DNA from: Ochrobactrum vermis
GTDB taxonomy: Bacteria > Pseudomonadota > Alphaproteobacteria > Rhizobiales > Rhizobiaceae
Direction of reading: 5' to 3'
DNA: 64,000 nucleotides
NCBI RefSeq assembly: GCF_002975205.1
Contig: NZ_PCOC01000001.1
Span: 1,550,001 to 1,614,000 of the forward strand
In this document: one piece after another, positions 30,582 through 52,574 of the stretch
Layout: every line of letters begins with the position of its first letter
Numbering within the stretch: the stretch's first letter is position 1
Position numbers and translations under genes: made by a program
Notes under the pieces: generated by a model
The model's input: only the letters and a program-made list of their open reading frames with translations
Databases searched by the model: none
Told to the model about the DNA's origin: nothing

Positions 30582-30885
30582 CGATCAGCGCTCCAGAACG
30601 TTTTGCGACACGAACCTTCTTGCCGTCCTCAACGCGGAAACCGACGCGAGTCGGCTTACCGTCCTTGGGATCAGCAATTGCCAGGTTGGACAGGTGAATC
30701 GGCGCTTCCTTAGAGATAATGCCGGCTTCCTGGGTCTGGGTCTGACGCTGATGACGCTTCACAATATTGATACCACGAACGAGCGCCTGCTCGTCTTTAG
30801 GCATAACCTTGAGAACCTCGCCCTTACGGCCCTTGTCCTTACCGGACAGCACGACAACGCTGTCGCCTTTGCGAATCTTCTGCAT
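30574..30885 (-). CDS. rplX: 50S ribosomal protein L24
   Basis: An assembly initiator for the large subunit. The 103 residues begin with a KOW-type motif ([24 protein letters not shown]) and continue with [15 protein letters not shown] and [11 protein letters not shown]. It overlaps rplE by eight bases. Confidence 0.98.
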   Translation of the reverse strand: MQKIRKGDSVVVLSGKDKGRKGEVLKVMPKDEQALVRGINIVKRHQRQTQTQEAGIISKEAPIHLSNLAIADPKDGKPTRVGFRVEDGKKVRVAKRSGALIDG

Positions 30886-30897
30886 CGTCTTGCTTCC

Positions 30898-31266
30898 TTA
30901 CAGAACTTCCGGGGCCAGCGAGATGATCTTCATGTGGTTCTTTGCGCGAAGTTCGCGCGGAACCGGTCCGAAGATACGCGTGCCGATCGGCTCTTTCTTG
31001 TTATCGATGAGAACGGCTGCATTGTTATCGAAACGAATAACGCTGCCGTCCGGACGACGGATGTCCTTGGCGGTGCGTACAACAACCGCCTTCATCACGT
31101 CACCCTTTTTGACGCGGCCGCGCGGAATAGCTTCCTTGATCGACACCACAATGATGTCGCCAACGGAAGCGTAACGCCGCTTCGAGCCGCCCAGCACCTT
31201 GATGCACATGACACGACGTGCGCCGGAGTTATCCGCCACGTCGAGGTTTGTTTGCATCTGAATCAT
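30898..31266 (-). CDS. rplN: 50S ribosomal protein L14
   Basis: Large-subunit protein at the intersubunit face. The 122-residue sequence starts [28 protein letters not shown] and contains [16 protein letters not shown], both invariant. It is the first classical spc-operon gene here, 68 bp after rpsQ; no separate promoter is recognised in that gap. Confidence 0.99.
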   Translation of the reverse strand: MIQMQTNLDVADNSGARRVMCIKVLGGSKRRYASVGDIIVVSIKEAIPRGRVKKGDVMKAVVVRTAKDIRRPDGSVIRFDNNAAVLIDNKKEPIGTRIFGPVPRELRAKNHMKIISLAPEVL

Positions 31267-31334
31267 GACTGGCCGCCTTCTTTCCTCTCAGCTGGTTAAG
31301 GGCTCCTGCCCTACCTAAGCTGCGTGTTTATAAT

Positions 31335-31577
31335 TTAGCCTGCTGCTTCGTTCGTCAGAACGACCCAGCGTTTGTCCTTCGAGATTGGAGCCGATTCCTG
31401 AATGGAAACGAGATCACCAACCTTGAACTGGTTGTTTTCGTCATGCGCCTTGTATTTCTTAGACTGACGCACGGTCTTCTGGAGGAGCGGATGCGAATAG
31501 CGGCGCTCAACCTTGACCACAACAGTCTTATCATTCTTGTCGCTGACGACAACGCCCTGCAGAACGCGTTTAGGCAT
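31335..31577 (-). CDS. rpsQ: 30S ribosomal protein S17
   Basis: Primary 16S-rRNA-binding protein with an OB fold. The 80 residues start [26 protein letters not shown] and include [19 protein letters not shown], both diagnostic. It is the last gene of the S10-type block. Confidence 0.98.
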   Translation of the reverse strand: MPKRVLQGVVVSDKNDKTVVVKVERRYSHPLLQKTVRQSKKYKAHDENNQFKVGDLVSIQESAPISKDKRWVVLTNEAAG

Positions 31578-31588
31578 TATATTCTTCC

Positions 31589-31789
31589 TTATGCCTTGCT
31601 TGCGGCCGCCTTCTGGCGGGCAATAGTCTTAATACGCGCGATGTCGCGGCGAACCTGCTTCACGCGCGCGGTTTTTTCGAGCTGGCCGGTGGCCTTCTGA
31701 AAGCGCAGATTGAACTGCTCTTTCTTCAGGGTGCCCAGCTCGTCATTCATCTGATCGAGGCTTTTCGCCCGAACGTCTGCGGCTTTCAT
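31589..31789 (-). CDS. rpmC: 50S ribosomal protein L29
   Basis: A 66-residue helical protein at the tunnel exit, near the SRP and trigger-factor site. From ATG 31789 it begins [31 protein letters not shown], the standard L29 pattern. The frame is open 39 codons further upstream, overlapping rplP, but that part has no homology and was left out. Confidence 0.97.
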   Translation of the reverse strand: MKAADVRAKSLDQMNDELGTLKKEQFNLRFQKATGQLEKTARVKQVRRDIARIKTIARQKAAASKA

Positions 31790-31802
31790 AGTTGCCTCTC
31801 TC

Positions 31803-32216
31803 TTATTCAGCAATGCGCTGGATAAAGCGCGTCTTGATCGGCAACTTTGCGGCGCCGAGTCTGAGGGCTTCGCGTGCCACATCTTCGGGTACGCCGTCAA
31901 GCTCAAACATCACGCGACCTGGTGCCACACGGCACGCCCAGTAGTCAACCGAACCCTTACCTTTACCCATACGGACTTCAGTAGGCTTCGAAGTTACCGG
32001 CAGGTCAGGGAAGATGCGGATCCATACACGACCGGCACGCTTCATGTGACGGGTGATCGCGCGGCGGGCCGCTTCGATCTGACGTGCAGTGACGCGTTCC
32101 GGCTCAACGGCCTTCAAACCGAATGCACCGAAATTCAGATCCGTGCCGCCCTTCGAGTTACCGTGAATACGGCCCTTGAACTGCTTGCGGAACTTGGTGC
32201 GCTTAGGCTGCATCAT
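31803..32216 (-). CDS. rplP: 50S ribosomal protein L16
   Basis: It positions tRNA at the A site. The 137-residue protein starts [24 protein letters not shown] and shows [27 protein letters not shown] and the segment after it ([16 protein letters not shown]), all family hallmarks. Confidence 0.99.
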
Positions 32217-32254
32217 TGTTCTCTACTCCAAATTTCTCGCCCGCGGCCCGCTTT

Positions 32255-32965
32255 TTAAGCGTTTTCGCGGCGGCGGTTCGACGAGGAACCCTGATTGTCA
32301 CCCTCGACCGCACGACGCTCGGAAGCCATCGGATCGTGTTCAAGGATTTCGCCCTTGAAGACCCAGACCTTCACGCCGCAGATACCATAAGCGGTCTTCG
32401 CTTCTGCCGTGCCGTAGTCAATATCGGCGCGAAGCGTATGAAGCGGAACGCGACCTTCACGGTACCATTCCATGCGAGCGATTTCCGCGCCACCCAGACG
32501 ACCCGAGCAGTTGATACGGATACCTTCGGCACCAAGACGCATTGCCGACTGAACGGCACGCTTCATGGCGCGACGGAATGCCACACGGCGTTCGAGCTGC
32601 TGAGCGATCGACTGAGCGATCAGCGTAGCGTCGACTTCCGGCTTGCGAACTTCAACGATGTTGAGCGACGTATCGGCATTGGTCATCTCGGAAAGCTTCT
32701 TGCGGAGCTTTTCGATGTCTGCACCCTTCTTGCCGATGATGATGCCAGGACGAGCCGAGTGGATCGTCACGCGGCACTTCTTGTGCGGACGCTCAATCAC
32801 GATCTTGGAGATCGCAGCCTGCTTGAGTTCTTCGGTGAGGAACTCGCGGATCTTGACATCTTCATGCAGCAGTTTGCCGTACTCACCGGTATTCGCGTAC
32901 CAACGCGAATCCCAGGTGCGGTTGATGCCGAGACGAAGACCGATCGGATTAATCTTCTGACCCAT
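32255..32965 (-). CDS. rpsC: 30S ribosomal protein S3
   Basis: Part of the mRNA entry channel. The 236-residue protein has the KH domain ([21 protein letters not shown] near residue 72) and the C-terminal [20 protein letters not shown] block. Its ATG shares one base with the rplV stop (TAATG at 32965), so translation is coupled. Confidence 0.99.
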   Translation of the reverse strand: MGQKINPIGLRLGINRTWDSRWYANTGEYGKLLHEDVKIREFLTEELKQAAISKIVIERPHKKCRVTIHSARPGIIIGKKGADIEKLRKKLSEMTNADTSLNIVEVRKPEVDATLIAQSIAQQLERRVAFRRAMKRAVQSAMRLGAEGIRINCSGRLGGAEIARMEWYREGRVPLHTLRADIDYGTAEAKTAYGICGVKVWVFKGEILEHDPMASERRAVEGDNQGSSSNRRRENA

Positions 32966-33354
32966 TATGCGGCCTCCCCTTTTTCCGCGACTTCGCGGAC
33001 AACAATGGTGAGATGCGAAAACGGCTTCTCGATGCGGCTAGCCTTACCACGTCCGCGGACATGGAAGCGCTTCATGACGATCGACTTGCCGACATAGGCT
33101 TCGGCGACGATCAGAGCATCGACGTCGAGGTCGTGATTGTTTTCAGCGTTTGCAATCGCCGACTCAAGCGTCTTCTTAACCGTATCGGCGATCCGCTTGC
33201 GCGAGAACGTCAGATCGGCAAGTGCCGCATTCACTTTCTTGCCGCGAATCATGCTCGCGACAAGATTAAGCTTCTGCGGGCTGACGCGGAGCGTACGGGC
33301 GACGGCTTTCGCCTCGTTATCCTTAAGCTGGCGGGGAGCCTTGGCCTTGCCCAT
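32965..33354 (-). CDS. rplV: 50S ribosomal protein L22
   Basis: It lines the nascent-peptide tunnel, and its beta-hairpin is a site of macrolide-resistance changes. The 129-residue sequence has [22 protein letters not shown] and the hairpin [24 protein letters not shown]. One-base stop/start overlap with rpsC. Confidence 0.98.
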   Translation of the reverse strand: MGKAKAPRQLKDNEAKAVARTLRVSPQKLNLVASMIRGKKVNAALADLTFSRKRIADTVKKTLESAIANAENNHDLDVDALIVAEAYVGKSIVMKRFHVRGRGKASRIEKPFSHLTIVVREVAEKGEAA

Positions 33355-33356
33355 CG

Positions 33357-33635
33357 TTACTTCCTCTTTGACTTCTTGTCCGCGCCATGACCGTAGTAGG
33401 TACGTGTAGGCGCGAATTCACCGAACTTGTGTCCGACCATTTCTTCCGAAATCGACACCGGCACATGCTTATTACCGTTGTAGACGCCGAAAGTCAGACC
33501 GACAAACTGCGGCAGGATGGTGGAGCGGCGGCTCCACATCTTGATAACTTCATTACGACCGCCTTCGCGTACCTTCTCAGCCTTCTTGAGAAGATAGCCG
33601 TCGATAAACGGACCTTTCCAAACTGAACGAGCCAC
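33357..33635 (-). CDS. rpsS: 30S ribosomal protein S19
   Basis: A head protein of the small subunit. The 92 residues start [21 protein letters not shown] and include [22 protein letters not shown] and [16 protein letters not shown], all invariant. Two bases separate it from rplV. Confidence 0.99.
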   Translation of the reverse strand: MARSVWKGPFIDGYLLKKAEKVREGGRNEVIKMWSRRSTILPQFVGLTFGVYNGNKHVPVSISEEMVGHKFGEFAPTRTYYGHGADKKSKRK

Positions 33636-33650
33636 TTCAGACTACCTCTC

Positions 33651-34484
33651 TTACTTCTTGCGCTGATGGCGCGAACGCATGATGAACTTGTCAGTCGCCT
33701 TGTTCGAGCGCGTCTTCTTGCCCTTCGTAGGTTTGCCCCACGGAGTAACAGGGTGACGACCACCCGAGGTACGACCTTCACCACCACCATGCGGGTGATC
33801 GACCGGGTTCATTGCAACGCCGCGAACGTGCGGACGCTTGCCACGCCATACCGAACGACCGGCCTTGCCGTCGTTGATATTGCCGTGATCCGGGTTGGAC
33901 ACTGCACCGACCGAAGCGAAACAGGCACCTGGTACCAGACGCTGTTCACCGGAATTGAGGCGCAGAATGGCCATGCCCTGATCGCGACCGACGAGCTGAG
34001 CATAGGTGCCAGCCGAACGAGCGATCTGACCGCCCTTGCCTGGCTTCAGCTCAACGTTGTGAACGATCGTGCCGACAGGCATGGAAGCGAGCGGCATTGC
34101 ATTGCCCGGCTTCACGTCGACGGAGTTGCCTGCAACAACCTTGTCGCCAACAGCCAGACGCTGCGGAGCCAGGATGTATGCCAGTTCACCGTCTTCGTAA
34201 CGGATCAGCGCGATGAACGCGGTGCGGTTCGGATCGTATTCCAGACGCTCGACAGTGCCGACGACATCAAGCTTGCGACGCTTGAAGTCGATGAAACGGT
34301 ACGAACGCTTGTGACCGCCGCCCTGAAAGCGAACAGTGATACGACCGGTGTTGTTACGGCCACCCTTCTTGGACAGACCTTCGGTCAGGGACTTGACCGG
34401 CTTGCCCTTGTAGAGTTCCGAACGGTCCACGATGACCAGCTGACGCTGGCCTGGTGTGATCGGATTAAAATGCTTGAGTGCCAT
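33651..34484 (-). CDS. rplB: 50S ribosomal protein L2
   Basis: A peptidyl-transferase-centre protein needed for subunit joining. The 277-residue protein has [22 protein letters not shown] near the start and the conserved [18 protein letters not shown] stretch, with its functional histidine, near residue 220. Length and position are standard. Confidence 0.99.
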   Translation of the reverse strand: MALKHFNPITPGQRQLVIVDRSELYKGKPVKSLTEGLSKKGGRNNTGRITVRFQGGGHKRSYRFIDFKRRKLDVVGTVERLEYDPNRTAFIALIRYEDGELAYILAPQRLAVGDKVVAGNSVDVKPGNAMPLASMPVGTIVHNVELKPGKGGQIARSAGTYAQLVGRDQGMAILRLNSGEQRLVPGACFASVGAVSNPDHGNINDGKAGRSVWRGKRPHVRGVAMNPVDHPHGGGEGRTSGGRHPVTPWGKPTKGKKTRSNKATDKFIMRSRHQRKK

Positions 34485-34505
34485 TGTCTCTTACTCCATG
34501 GCCTC

Positions 34506-34799
34506 TCAGAGACCGGTCGAAACGTCGATGCTCTGGCCTTCGGCCAAAGTAACGATCGCTTTCTTGACGTCGCTCTGGCGCCCGGTAATGCCGCGGAAAC
34601 GCTTGACCTTACCCTTGCGCACTGCAGTGTTGACTGCGGTAACCTTGACGCCGAACAGCGCTTCGACTGCAGCCTTGATTTCCGGCTTCGTTGCCTTGCG
34701 GGCTACGTTGAAGACAACCTGGTTATGTTCGGAAACCATGGTGGACTTCTCGGTGATAACCGGGCTGACGATCACGTCGTAATGGCGAAGATCAGTCAT
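34506..34799 (-). CDS. rplW: 50S ribosomal protein L23
   Basis: The docking site for SRP and trigger factor at the tunnel exit. From ATG 34799 the 97-residue sequence starts [21 protein letters not shown] and continues with [16 protein letters not shown]. It overlaps the end of rplD by eight bases. The frame stays open 47 codons upstream inside rplD, without homology. Confidence 0.98.
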   Translation of the reverse strand: MTDLRHYDVIVSPVITEKSTMVSEHNQVVFNVARKATKPEIKAAVEALFGVKVTAVNTAVRKGKVKRFRGITGRQSDVKKAIVTLAEGQSIDVSTGL

Positions 34800-35430
34800 T
34801 TGAAACGCTCCCCATGAAACGAGCTTCCAGGGCTTCGACAGCCGCCTTGGAAAGCACGAGCTTGCCACGGCGAAGAATGTCGTAAACATTGATGCCCTGC
34901 ACTGGCAGAACGTCGATGTTCGGGATGTTCGAAGCCGCACGCTGGAAGTTCACGTCGATCTCTGCACCGCCGATAAGCAGCGCATTTTCGAGACCGAGCT
35001 TGGCGAACTGCGAAACAAGCTGCTTCGTCTTGGCTTCCGTTGCAGCCAGATCATCAATGATGATCAGGTCGGATGCCTTAGCCTTTGCAGACAGGGCATG
35101 ACGCAGGCCAAGAGCACGAACCTTCTTCGGCAGATCGTGGTCGTGCGAACGGATAACTGGTCCGTGAGCCTGACCACCGCCGCGGAACTGCGGTGCACGA
35201 GCCGAATGGTGACGAGCGCGGCCCGTACCCTTCTGCTTGTACATCTTGGCGCCGGTGCGGCTTACGTCGCCACGGCCCTGTGCCTTATGGGAGCCCTGCT
35301 GGCGGCGAGCCAGCTGCCAGCGCACGACGCGCTGGAGAATGTCGTCACGCGGGTCGAGGCCGAAGATTTCTTCGTTCAGCTTGACCTTGCCGGCATCCTT
35401 GCCTTCAAGAGTGGTAATCGTGAGATCCAT
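34792..35430 (-). CDS. rplD: 50S ribosomal protein L4
   Basis: A tunnel-lining protein and, in E. coli, the repressor of the S10 operon. The 212-residue sequence contains the extended loop [28 protein letters not shown] and [21 protein letters not shown] at the end. Its start shares one base with the rplC stop. Autoregulation in this genus is not evident from the leader. Confidence 0.98.
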   Translation of the reverse strand: MDLTITTLEGKDAGKVKLNEEIFGLDPRDDILQRVVRWQLARRQQGSHKAQGRGDVSRTGAKMYKQKGTGRARHHSARAPQFRGGGQAHGPVIRSHDHDLPKKVRALGLRHALSAKAKASDLIIIDDLAATEAKTKQLVSQFAKLGLENALLIGGAEIDVNFQRAASNIPNIDVLPVQGINVYDILRRGKLVLSKAAVEALEARFMGSVSND

Positions 35431-36146
35431 TATTCGGCTCCCTCAGTCGCGACAGCTTCAGCTTTCGCAGCACCTGCACGCAGAGCGGCCGGCTTCGGCG
35501 CGTTCTCAGGCAGCGAGACCTTGACCGCGTCGCGCACGATGATCCAGGCACCCTTGGAGCCCGGAACCGCACCGCGAACCAGAATGAGGCCGCGATCAGT
35601 GTCCGTCGAGACAACTTCAATATTCTGCGTGGTTACGCGGGTCTGGCCCATGTGACCAGCCATCTTCTTGCCCTTGAACACCTTACCCGGGTCCTGACGC
35701 TGACCGGTCGAGCCGTGAGCGCGGTGGGTAACGGAGTTACCATGGGAAGCGCGATGACCGGCGAAGTTATGACGCTTCATAACACCGGCAAAGCCTTTAC
35801 CGATCGAAGTACCCGTCACGTCGACCTTCTGGCCGGCGACGAAGTGTTCGGCGGTGATTTCAGCGCCGACTTCGAGGAGGTTGTCCGGCGAAACGCGGAA
35901 TTCCGCGACCTTCGCCTTCGGCTCGACCTCGGCCTTCGCGAAATGACCGCGCATAGCCTTGGACGTGTTCTTTACCTTGGCAATACCAACGCCAAGCTGA
36001 ACAGCCGTGTAACCGTTCTTTTCAACTGTACGCTGAGCTACCACGTGGCAATTCTCCATGCGGAGAACCGTCACCGGCACATGCTCGCCGGCGTCGTTAT
36101 AGACGCGGGTCATGCCCAGCTTCTGTGCAATAACACCTGAACGCAT
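35430..36146 (-). CDS. rplC: 50S ribosomal protein L3
   Basis: Large-subunit assembly initiator near the peptidyl-transferase centre. From ATG 36146 the 238-residue protein starts [20 protein letters not shown] and shows [34 protein letters not shown] and the KKMAGHMGQ stretch with the glutamine that is methylated in some bacteria. The C-terminal 20 residues are alanine-rich and extend past the usual end. The frame continues eight codons upstream without homology. Confidence 0.98.
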   Translation of the reverse strand: MRSGVIAQKLGMTRVYNDAGEHVPVTVLRMENCHVVAQRTVEKNGYTAVQLGVGIAKVKNTSKAMRGHFAKAEVEPKAKVAEFRVSPDNLLEVGAEITAEHFVAGQKVDVTGTSIGKGFAGVMKRHNFAGHRASHGNSVTHRAHGSTGQRQDPGKVFKGKKMAGHMGQTRVTTQNIEVVSTDTDRGLILVRGAVPGSKGAWIIVRDAVKVSLPENAPKPAALRAGAAKAEAVATEGAE

Positions 36147-36175
36147 CGGGTTCGTTCCTTCCGTCCTCAAGCCGA

Positions 36176-36484
36176 TTAAAGCTTGATTTCGACATCAACA
36201 CCTGCAGACAGATCGAGCTTCATCAAAGCATCTACAGTCTGCGGGGTTGGGTCTACGATATCGAGAAGACGCTTGTGCGTACGCATCTCAAACTGTTCGC
36301 GGCTCTTCTTGTCGATGTGCGGCGACCGGTTAACCGTGAACTTCTCGATCCGCGTAGGAAGCGGGATCGGTCCGCGCACATTTGCACCGGTACGCTTGGC
36401 AGTCGACACGATTTCCCGCGTCGAAGCGTCAAGGATCCGATGATCAAACGCCTTAAGGCGAATGCGGATGTTTTGACCGTTCAT
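36176..36484 (-). CDS. rpsJ: 30S ribosomal protein S10 (NusE)
   Basis: Head protein of the small subunit and also the NusE partner of NusB/NusG in antitermination. The 102-residue sequence starts [19 protein letters not shown] and includes [29 protein letters not shown]. It is the first S10-operon gene, downstream of tufA with a hairpin between them. Confidence 0.99.
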   Translation of the reverse strand: MNGQNIRIRLKAFDHRILDASTREIVSTAKRTGANVRGPIPLPTRIEKFTVNRSPHIDKKSREQFEMRTHKRLLDIVDPTPQTVDALMKLDLSAGVDVEIKL

Positions 36485-36508
36485 TTCATCTGTTCCTTGT
36501 TACGCGGA

Positions 36509-36532
36509 AACGCTCGCTCTGGAGCGAGCGTT
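36509..36532 (-). promoter_or_regulatory. Hairpin between tufA and rpsJ
   Basis: AACGCTCGCT and AGCGAGCGTT form a perfect 10-bp stem with a 4-base loop. No T-run follows, so it is more likely an RNA-processing or stability element than a full terminator between the str and S10 blocks. Confidence 0.5.
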
Positions 36533-36548
36533 CCTGCACAAACCTTCA

Positions 36549-37724
<1,176 letters not shown>

Positions 37725-37786
37725 TTGAGCTCTCCGTAAATTTAGCCTGCTCAGGCATTCTTTTGATTGGGAGCGTGACCCTTAGA

Positions 37787-39871
<2,085 letters not shown>

Positions 39872-39901
39872 GATAGTCGCTCTTTGAATAGGTTTCGACG
39901 A

Positions 39902-40372
39902 TTACCAGCGGTAATGCGAGAAGGCGCGGTTGGCTTCAGCCATGCGGTGCGTGTCTTCACGCTTCTTCACAGCAGAACCACGGTTGTTAGCAGCGTCAAG
40001 CAGCTCGCCGGAAAGACGATCGATCATTGTCGTCTCGTTACGACCACGAGCAGCGTTGATGAGCCAGCGAATGGCAAGTGCCTGGCGGCGTTCTGGACGC
40101 ACATCGACCGGAACCTGATAGGTTGCACCACCAACGCGGCGCGAACGGACTTCGACGTGCGGAGCTACGTTGTCGAGCGCCTGATGGAACAGCGCGACCG
40201 GCTCGGACTTTGCCTTGGCTTCGATTGAATCGAGCGCACCGTAAACGATGCTTTCAGCAACCGACTTCTTGCCATGCAGCATGACTGCATTCATGAACTT
40301 CGTGATAACGAGATCGCCGAACTTTGGATCCGGATTGATCTCACGCTTCTCAGCTTTATGACGTCTAGACAT
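39902..40372 (-). CDS. rpsG: 30S ribosomal protein S7
   Basis: It organises the 16S 3' domain, and in E. coli it represses the str operon. The 156-residue sequence shows the opening block that ends [15 protein letters not shown], then [19 protein letters not shown] and [23 protein letters not shown]. Confidence 0.99.
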   Translation of the reverse strand: MSRRHKAEKREINPDPKFGDLVITKFMNAVMLHGKKSVAESIVYGALDSIEAKAKSEPVALFHQALDNVAPHVEVRSRRVGGATYQVPVDVRPERRQALAIRWLINAARGRNETTMIDRLSGELLDAANNRGSAVKKREDTHRMAEANRAFSHYRW

Positions 40373-40438
40373 TTCGTCTTTTCTTTCAATTACATCGGGC
40401 TCAGCTCACCTTGCGGCAGCCGGTATCCCCGGAAAATC

Positions 40439-40810
40439 TTACTTCGGACGTTTTGCACCGTACTTCGAACGGCGCTGCTTGCGGTTCTTGACACCCTGGG
40501 TATCGAGAACGCCGCGGATGATGTGGTAACGCACACCCGGCAAGTCCTTTACGCGACCGCCGCGGATCATGACGACCGAGTGCTCCTGCAGGTTATGCCC
40601 TTCGCCAGGGATATAACCGATAACTTCGAAGCCGTTCGTCAGACGAACCTTGGCAACCTTACGGAGAGCCGAGTTCGGCTTCTTCGGGGTCGTCGTGTAC
40701 ACGCGGGTGCAAACGCCGCGCTTCTGAGGGTTTGCCTGCAGTGCAGGAACCTTATTGCGCTTTACCGGCGCAGTGCGCGGCTTGCGGATAAGCTGGTTTA
40801 CGGTTGGCAT
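40439..40810 (-). CDS. rpsL: 30S ribosomal protein S12
   Basis: A decoding-centre protein and the first gene of the str operon. From ATG 40810 the 123-residue protein starts [12 protein letters not shown] and contains [13 protein letters not shown] (K43) and [13 protein letters not shown] (K88). Both lysines linked to streptomycin resistance are wild type. The frame is open 29 codons upstream without homology. Confidence 0.99.
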   Translation of the reverse strand: MPTVNQLIRKPRTAPVKRNKVPALQANPQKRGVCTRVYTTTPKKPNSALRKVAKVRLTNGFEVIGYIPGEGHNLQEHSVVMIRGGRVKDLPGVRYHIIRGVLDTQGVKNRKQRRSKYGAKRPK

Positions 40811-41288
40811 ACAACCTTCCTCTATAAAAAATCTCGTATCCACGCCCAAACGGGCCGTTTCACCGCCATGCTGATGCACGAATTCGGGACAAGTCACGAC
40901 AACCGGTGACTACCCCGAACAAAAGCAGAGGAAGCTGACGCTTCATGCGAACGGCAAGTTGCATTTCGATCGTAAAACGAACCCTGTTTGAGACGAACTT
41001 CAGGACGCGTCGTCCCGAACAAGCCTGTCTCACATCGGCTCAGATGAGCTGCTGATACGTCTTTAGCAGCGTTACGTCAAGGGAGGAGAGCCAAGTTTCT
41101 TCGGCAATGGGCCGGAAACCGGCGTTTTGACCTTCGCCGGACAGGTTATTGCGCTGTAATCGGCGCGTAATCGCACATATTTCGCGATCAGAACCGTCAT
41201 TTTCATGTGGCAGCATAGCGTTGGCGCCCCGGAGCCGTTATTGAAACACATCCGAGTCGAAACGCAACCCAATATTAAGGGATTCTCA
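40811..41288. other. Str-operon leader and promoter region
   Basis: 478 bp between divergent rpsL and the small acidic-protein gene. It holds the rpsL promoter-like boxes at 41052-41080 and an untranslated leader of about 235 nt. No further gene is supported; short frames here lack ribosome-binding sites. Confidence 0.6.
41052..41080 (-). promoter_or_regulatory. Putative str-operon (rpsL) promoter
   Basis: On the minus strand TTGACG (41075-41080) and TATCAG (41052-41057) are separated by 17 bp, and the -35 is preceded by the C of the rhizobial CTTGAC consensus. Hairpin arms GCTGCT/AGCAGC (41049-41070) overlap the -10. Confidence 0.5.
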
Positions 41289-41600
41289 ATGTCTTCCACT
41301 ACCGCATCCACCGGCGACGATTCGCCTACCGTCCACCTGATCATCGCAGATGTCTGGAATGAAGGTGAAGAATCCCCGGTCGAAGTGCATCTGCTTATGA
41401 AGACGGACGAAGATGAAGATCTCGTTCAGACCGTACTCGCCATTCTCGCCGAAGAAGGCTATCACGAAGCCGAACTTCTCGAGATGGGCACCCTCACCGA
41501 AGAGCCTGCAGAAGAGCCGCACAAAAGTGCATGGGCGACCGCATTGAGCGGTGAAGTCGCGCTGATCGAATTCGACGGCGACGACGAAGAAGAAGAGTAA
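41289..41600 (+). CDS. Small acidic protein of unknown function
   Basis: I do not recognise a function. The 103-residue product is strongly acidic, ending in a run of D and E after FDGD. Its middle segment VHLLMKTDEDEDLVQTVLAILAEEGYHEAELLEMGTL reads like an alternating helix/strand fold, with no signal peptide or membrane part. AAGG lies about nine bases before ATG 41289, which is preferred to the longer frame from 41205. It is the only plus-strand gene between 22 and 56 kb and has its own terminator, so it is an independent unit inserted between the rpoBC and str blocks. Confidence 0.75.
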   Translation: MSSTTASTGDDSPTVHLIIADVWNEGEESPVEVHLLMKTDEDEDLVQTVLAILAEEGYHEAELLEMGTLTEEPAEEPHKSAWATALSGEVALIEFDGDDEEEE

Positions 41601-41662
41601 GATTTAGAGAAAGCTTTTCCGGTACGGGTGCGAAGCACTCTGCGGAAATTGCTTCAGAGAAC

Positions 41663-41697
41663 AAGGCGCATTCCGAAAACCGGATGCGCCTTTTTCT
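41663..41697 (+). terminator. Terminator of the small acidic-protein gene
   Basis: AAGGCGCATTCCG pairs with CGGATGCGCCTT (one bulged base) around a short A-rich loop, followed by TTTTTCTTTT. Confidence 0.82.
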
Positions 41698-41739
41698 TTT
41701 GCTTTAATAGTGCGCCTTCCCCGCTCATAGGGACAAACA

Positions 41740-41768
41740 AAAAGGCCGCCTCAAAGGGCGGCCTTTTT
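41740..41768. terminator. Terminator of rpoBC
   Basis: AAAAGGCCGCC and GGCGGCCTTTT around TCAAAG, with A- and T-runs on both sides. It stands 19 bp after the rpoC stop and can act on both strands. Confidence 0.9.
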
Positions 41769-41786
41769 CAGTTTTCTATCTACCGA

Positions 41787-45989
<4,203 letters not shown>

Positions 45990-46155
45990 GCCGTTCTCCT
46001 TGAGGGCGATCCGTCGCCCTGTGTCGTCGATGACAAGCTGAAAATCCTTGCCATCCTGAAAAGAAATCGCGGTACTACGCAGTTATGAACTGGCTTGCCG
46101 TATTCTCGTTTCCGGTACGGGACCGTGTCCCGCTTTTCCTGAAAACGATTATAGA

Positions 46156-46184
46156 GGCGCGCCGCGGCAATACCGTGGCGCGCC
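46156..46184 (-). promoter_or_regulatory. GC-rich hairpin between rpoB and rpoC
   Basis: GGCGCGCC-G-CGG and CCG-T-GGCGCGCC flank CAATA; the single imperfect pair is G-T on the plus strand. No U-tract follows, so an RNA-processing or pausing element is more likely than a terminator. Confidence 0.45.
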
Positions 46185-46192
46185 CTTGAGCT

Positions 46193-50326
<4,134 letters not shown>

Positions 50327-50494
50327 CGTCGCTCCTCGTTCTATAGCCTTACGGCTTGCTCACGCCTTGCGGCCTTTATCATGCGCCGCCTTTCGGCGGT
50401 CCTTCTAACGGGCTAAAACCCGTTTTCTGAAAGCCAATCCGGCGTTCAGAAAAAGGGTTCCAGTTATCCGATCCGCCGGAAACAGCGGCGGAAA

Positions 50495-50519
50495 CTGGCG
50501 GATGGAAACCATCCGCCAG
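50495..50519 (-). promoter_or_regulatory. Attenuator-like hairpin between rplL and rpoB
   Basis: CTGGCGGATGG and CCATCCGCCAG form a perfect 11-bp stem with an AAA loop, 12 bp after the rplL stop, followed on the minus strand by only TTTCC. The position matches the partial terminator known between rplL and rpoB in E. coli. Two smaller hairpins lie further on, near 50386-50425. Confidence 0.65.
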
Positions 50520-50531
50520 AAAAGTCCGAAC

Positions 50532-50903
<372 letters not shown>

Positions 50904-50955
50904 TTTGGTATTTCCTTAGTTTCAAGGTTTGAACAATTGACAGCGAAAAACGGCC

Positions 50956-51474
50956 TTACGCCGCCTCGTTCTTCCGGGCGTGCGCGCCAATAACGCGAGC
51001 GATCTGGCCCGCTGGTGCGCTGGTAAGTACTGCAAGACGCTGAGCCGGGGTCTGGATCATTCCAACCAGCTTTGCGCGCAGTTCGTCGAGCGATGGGAGC
51101 GAAGCAAGCGACTTGACGCCATCGGCGTTAAGCGTCGTTGCACCCATTGCACCACCGAGGATAACGAGCTTGTCGTTAACCTTGGCGAATTCGACGGCTA
51201 CTTTCGGAGCAGCAATCGGGTCGTTTGCATAAGCAACAACCGTCTGACCTGTAAACAGATCAGAAATGCCTTCCGATTCCGTGCCCTGAAGAGCGATTTT
51301 GGCAAGGCGGTTTTTCGCGACTTTAACGGACCCACCTGCATCACGCATCTTCGAGCGAAGATCGCTCATCTGCGCAACGGTGAGACCGGTATAGTGGGCC
51401 ACGACGACCGAACCGGACTCTTTAAAAGCGCCGTTCAGCCACGAGACAAATTCGCGTTTTTCCGCTCTATCCAC
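50956..51474 (-). CDS. rplJ: 50S ribosomal protein L10
   Basis: Anchors the L7/L12 stalk and, with it, usually represses its own mRNA. From a GTG start at 51474, with GGAGAGAGACA just upstream, the 172-residue product begins (M)[32 protein letters not shown], the family N terminus. An ATG 21 codons earlier gives an extension with no homology. A 394-bp structured leader precedes it. Confidence 0.96.
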   Translation of the reverse strand: MDRAEKREFVSWLNGAFKESGSVVVAHYTGLTVAQMSDLRSKMRDAGGSVKVAKNRLAKIALQGTESEGISDLFTGQTVVAYANDPIAAPKVAVEFAKVNDKLVILGGAMGATTLNADGVKSLASLPSLDELRAKLVGMIQTPAQRLAVLTSAPAGQIARVIGAHARKNEAA

Positions 51475-51868
51475 TGTCTCTCTCCAGTAGGCAGGACCAC
51501 ATGGCCCTGCCGGTTGCCTTTGCCGAACGAACTTCACAGTTGGTCCGGCGCTCGAGGATCCTGTCCCCTTCAGCTATCCTGGAAGCCAGGCATCACTCAA
51601 AGGCAACTACGGTTCAAACCTTGCATGCGTATTCACGCGAAACAGGGTTATTCCACGTCTCATGCAGGCTGAGTTTTAAGGCAAATCACCCGAAGATGAT
51701 CGACCGCCTGCAATCTCGGACAGGATAACCGGACTTTCGTCCGGCTATCCGGATCTTGCGATCCGGAATTCTTGCACTTCGGTCTGCTTTCGCATCCCCG
51801 GCGTGCCGCCGATGCGCCCTCCCCTCAAAGGAAAGGCATAGGCTCCGGCGAACCGGAGCCCAGACAGA
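51475..51868 (-). promoter_or_regulatory. Long rplJ leader (candidate L10 leader)
   Basis: 394 bp between rplA and rplJ with no supported gene. It contains GGCTCCGG/CCGGAGCC with a TTCG loop on the minus strand (51841-51860) straight after rplA. Then come two adjacent hairpins, CCGGAC/GTCCGG (51729-51744) and TCCGGATC/GATCCGGA (51748-51767). In many bacteria the L10-L7/L12 complex binds such a leader to control rplJL translation; assignment here is by position and structure only. Confidence 0.55.
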
Positions 51869-52570
51869 TTAAGCGACGACCTTGACGGTAGCCGGATCGA
51901 CCTTGACGCCAACGCCCATGGTCGAGGAAAGCGAAACGCGCTTGACGTATTCGCCCTTGGCAGCCGATGGCTTTGCCTTGATGACGGCGTCAGCGAAAGC
52001 CTTGATGTTTTCTTCGAGCTTCTGCGAGTCGAACGAAACCTTGCCGATACCGGCATGGATGATACCAGCCTTCTCGACGCGGAATTCAACTGCACCGCCC
52101 TTGGAAGCAGCAACAGCAGCCGCAACGTCGGTGGTGACGGTGCCAACCTTCGGGTTCGGCATCATGCCGCGCGGACCGAGAACCTTACCGAGACGACCGA
52201 CGAGCGGCATCATGTCCGGGGTCGCAATGCAGCGATCGAACTCGATCTTGCCGCCATTGACGATTTCGAACAGTTCTTCCGCACCGACGATGTCGGCGCC
52301 AGCCTTCTTGGCTTCTTCGGCCTTGTCGCCGCGAGCGAAAACAGCAACGCGAACCGTACGGCCGGTGCCGTTCGGCAGATTGACAACGCCGCGAACCATC
52401 TGGTCAGCGTGACGCGGATCAACGCCGAGGTTCATCGCGATTTCGATGGTTTCATCGAACTTGGCGATTGCACGTTCCTTGACGAGACCGATAGCAGCCG
52501 ACAGATCGTACAGCTTGTTACGATCGACGCCTTCACGGATCTTGTTAATGCGCTTGGAAATCTTCGCCAT
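51869..52570 (-). CDS. rplA: 50S ribosomal protein L1
   Basis: The L1-stalk protein; in E. coli it represses the rplKA mRNA. The 233-residue protein shows [24 protein letters not shown] near residue 38 and [20 protein letters not shown] near residue 127. It starts four bases after the rplK stop. Confidence 0.99.
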   Translation of the reverse strand: MAKISKRINKIREGVDRNKLYDLSAAIGLVKERAIAKFDETIEIAMNLGVDPRHADQMVRGVVNLPNGTGRTVRVAVFARGDKAEEAKKAGADIVGAEELFEIVNGGKIEFDRCIATPDMMPLVGRLGKVLGPRGMMPNPKVGTVTTDVAAAVAASKGGAVEFRVEKAGIIHAGIGKVSFDSQKLEENIKAFADAVIKAKPSAAKGEYVKRVSLSSTMGVGVKVDPATVKVVA

Positions 52571-52574
52571 CGTC

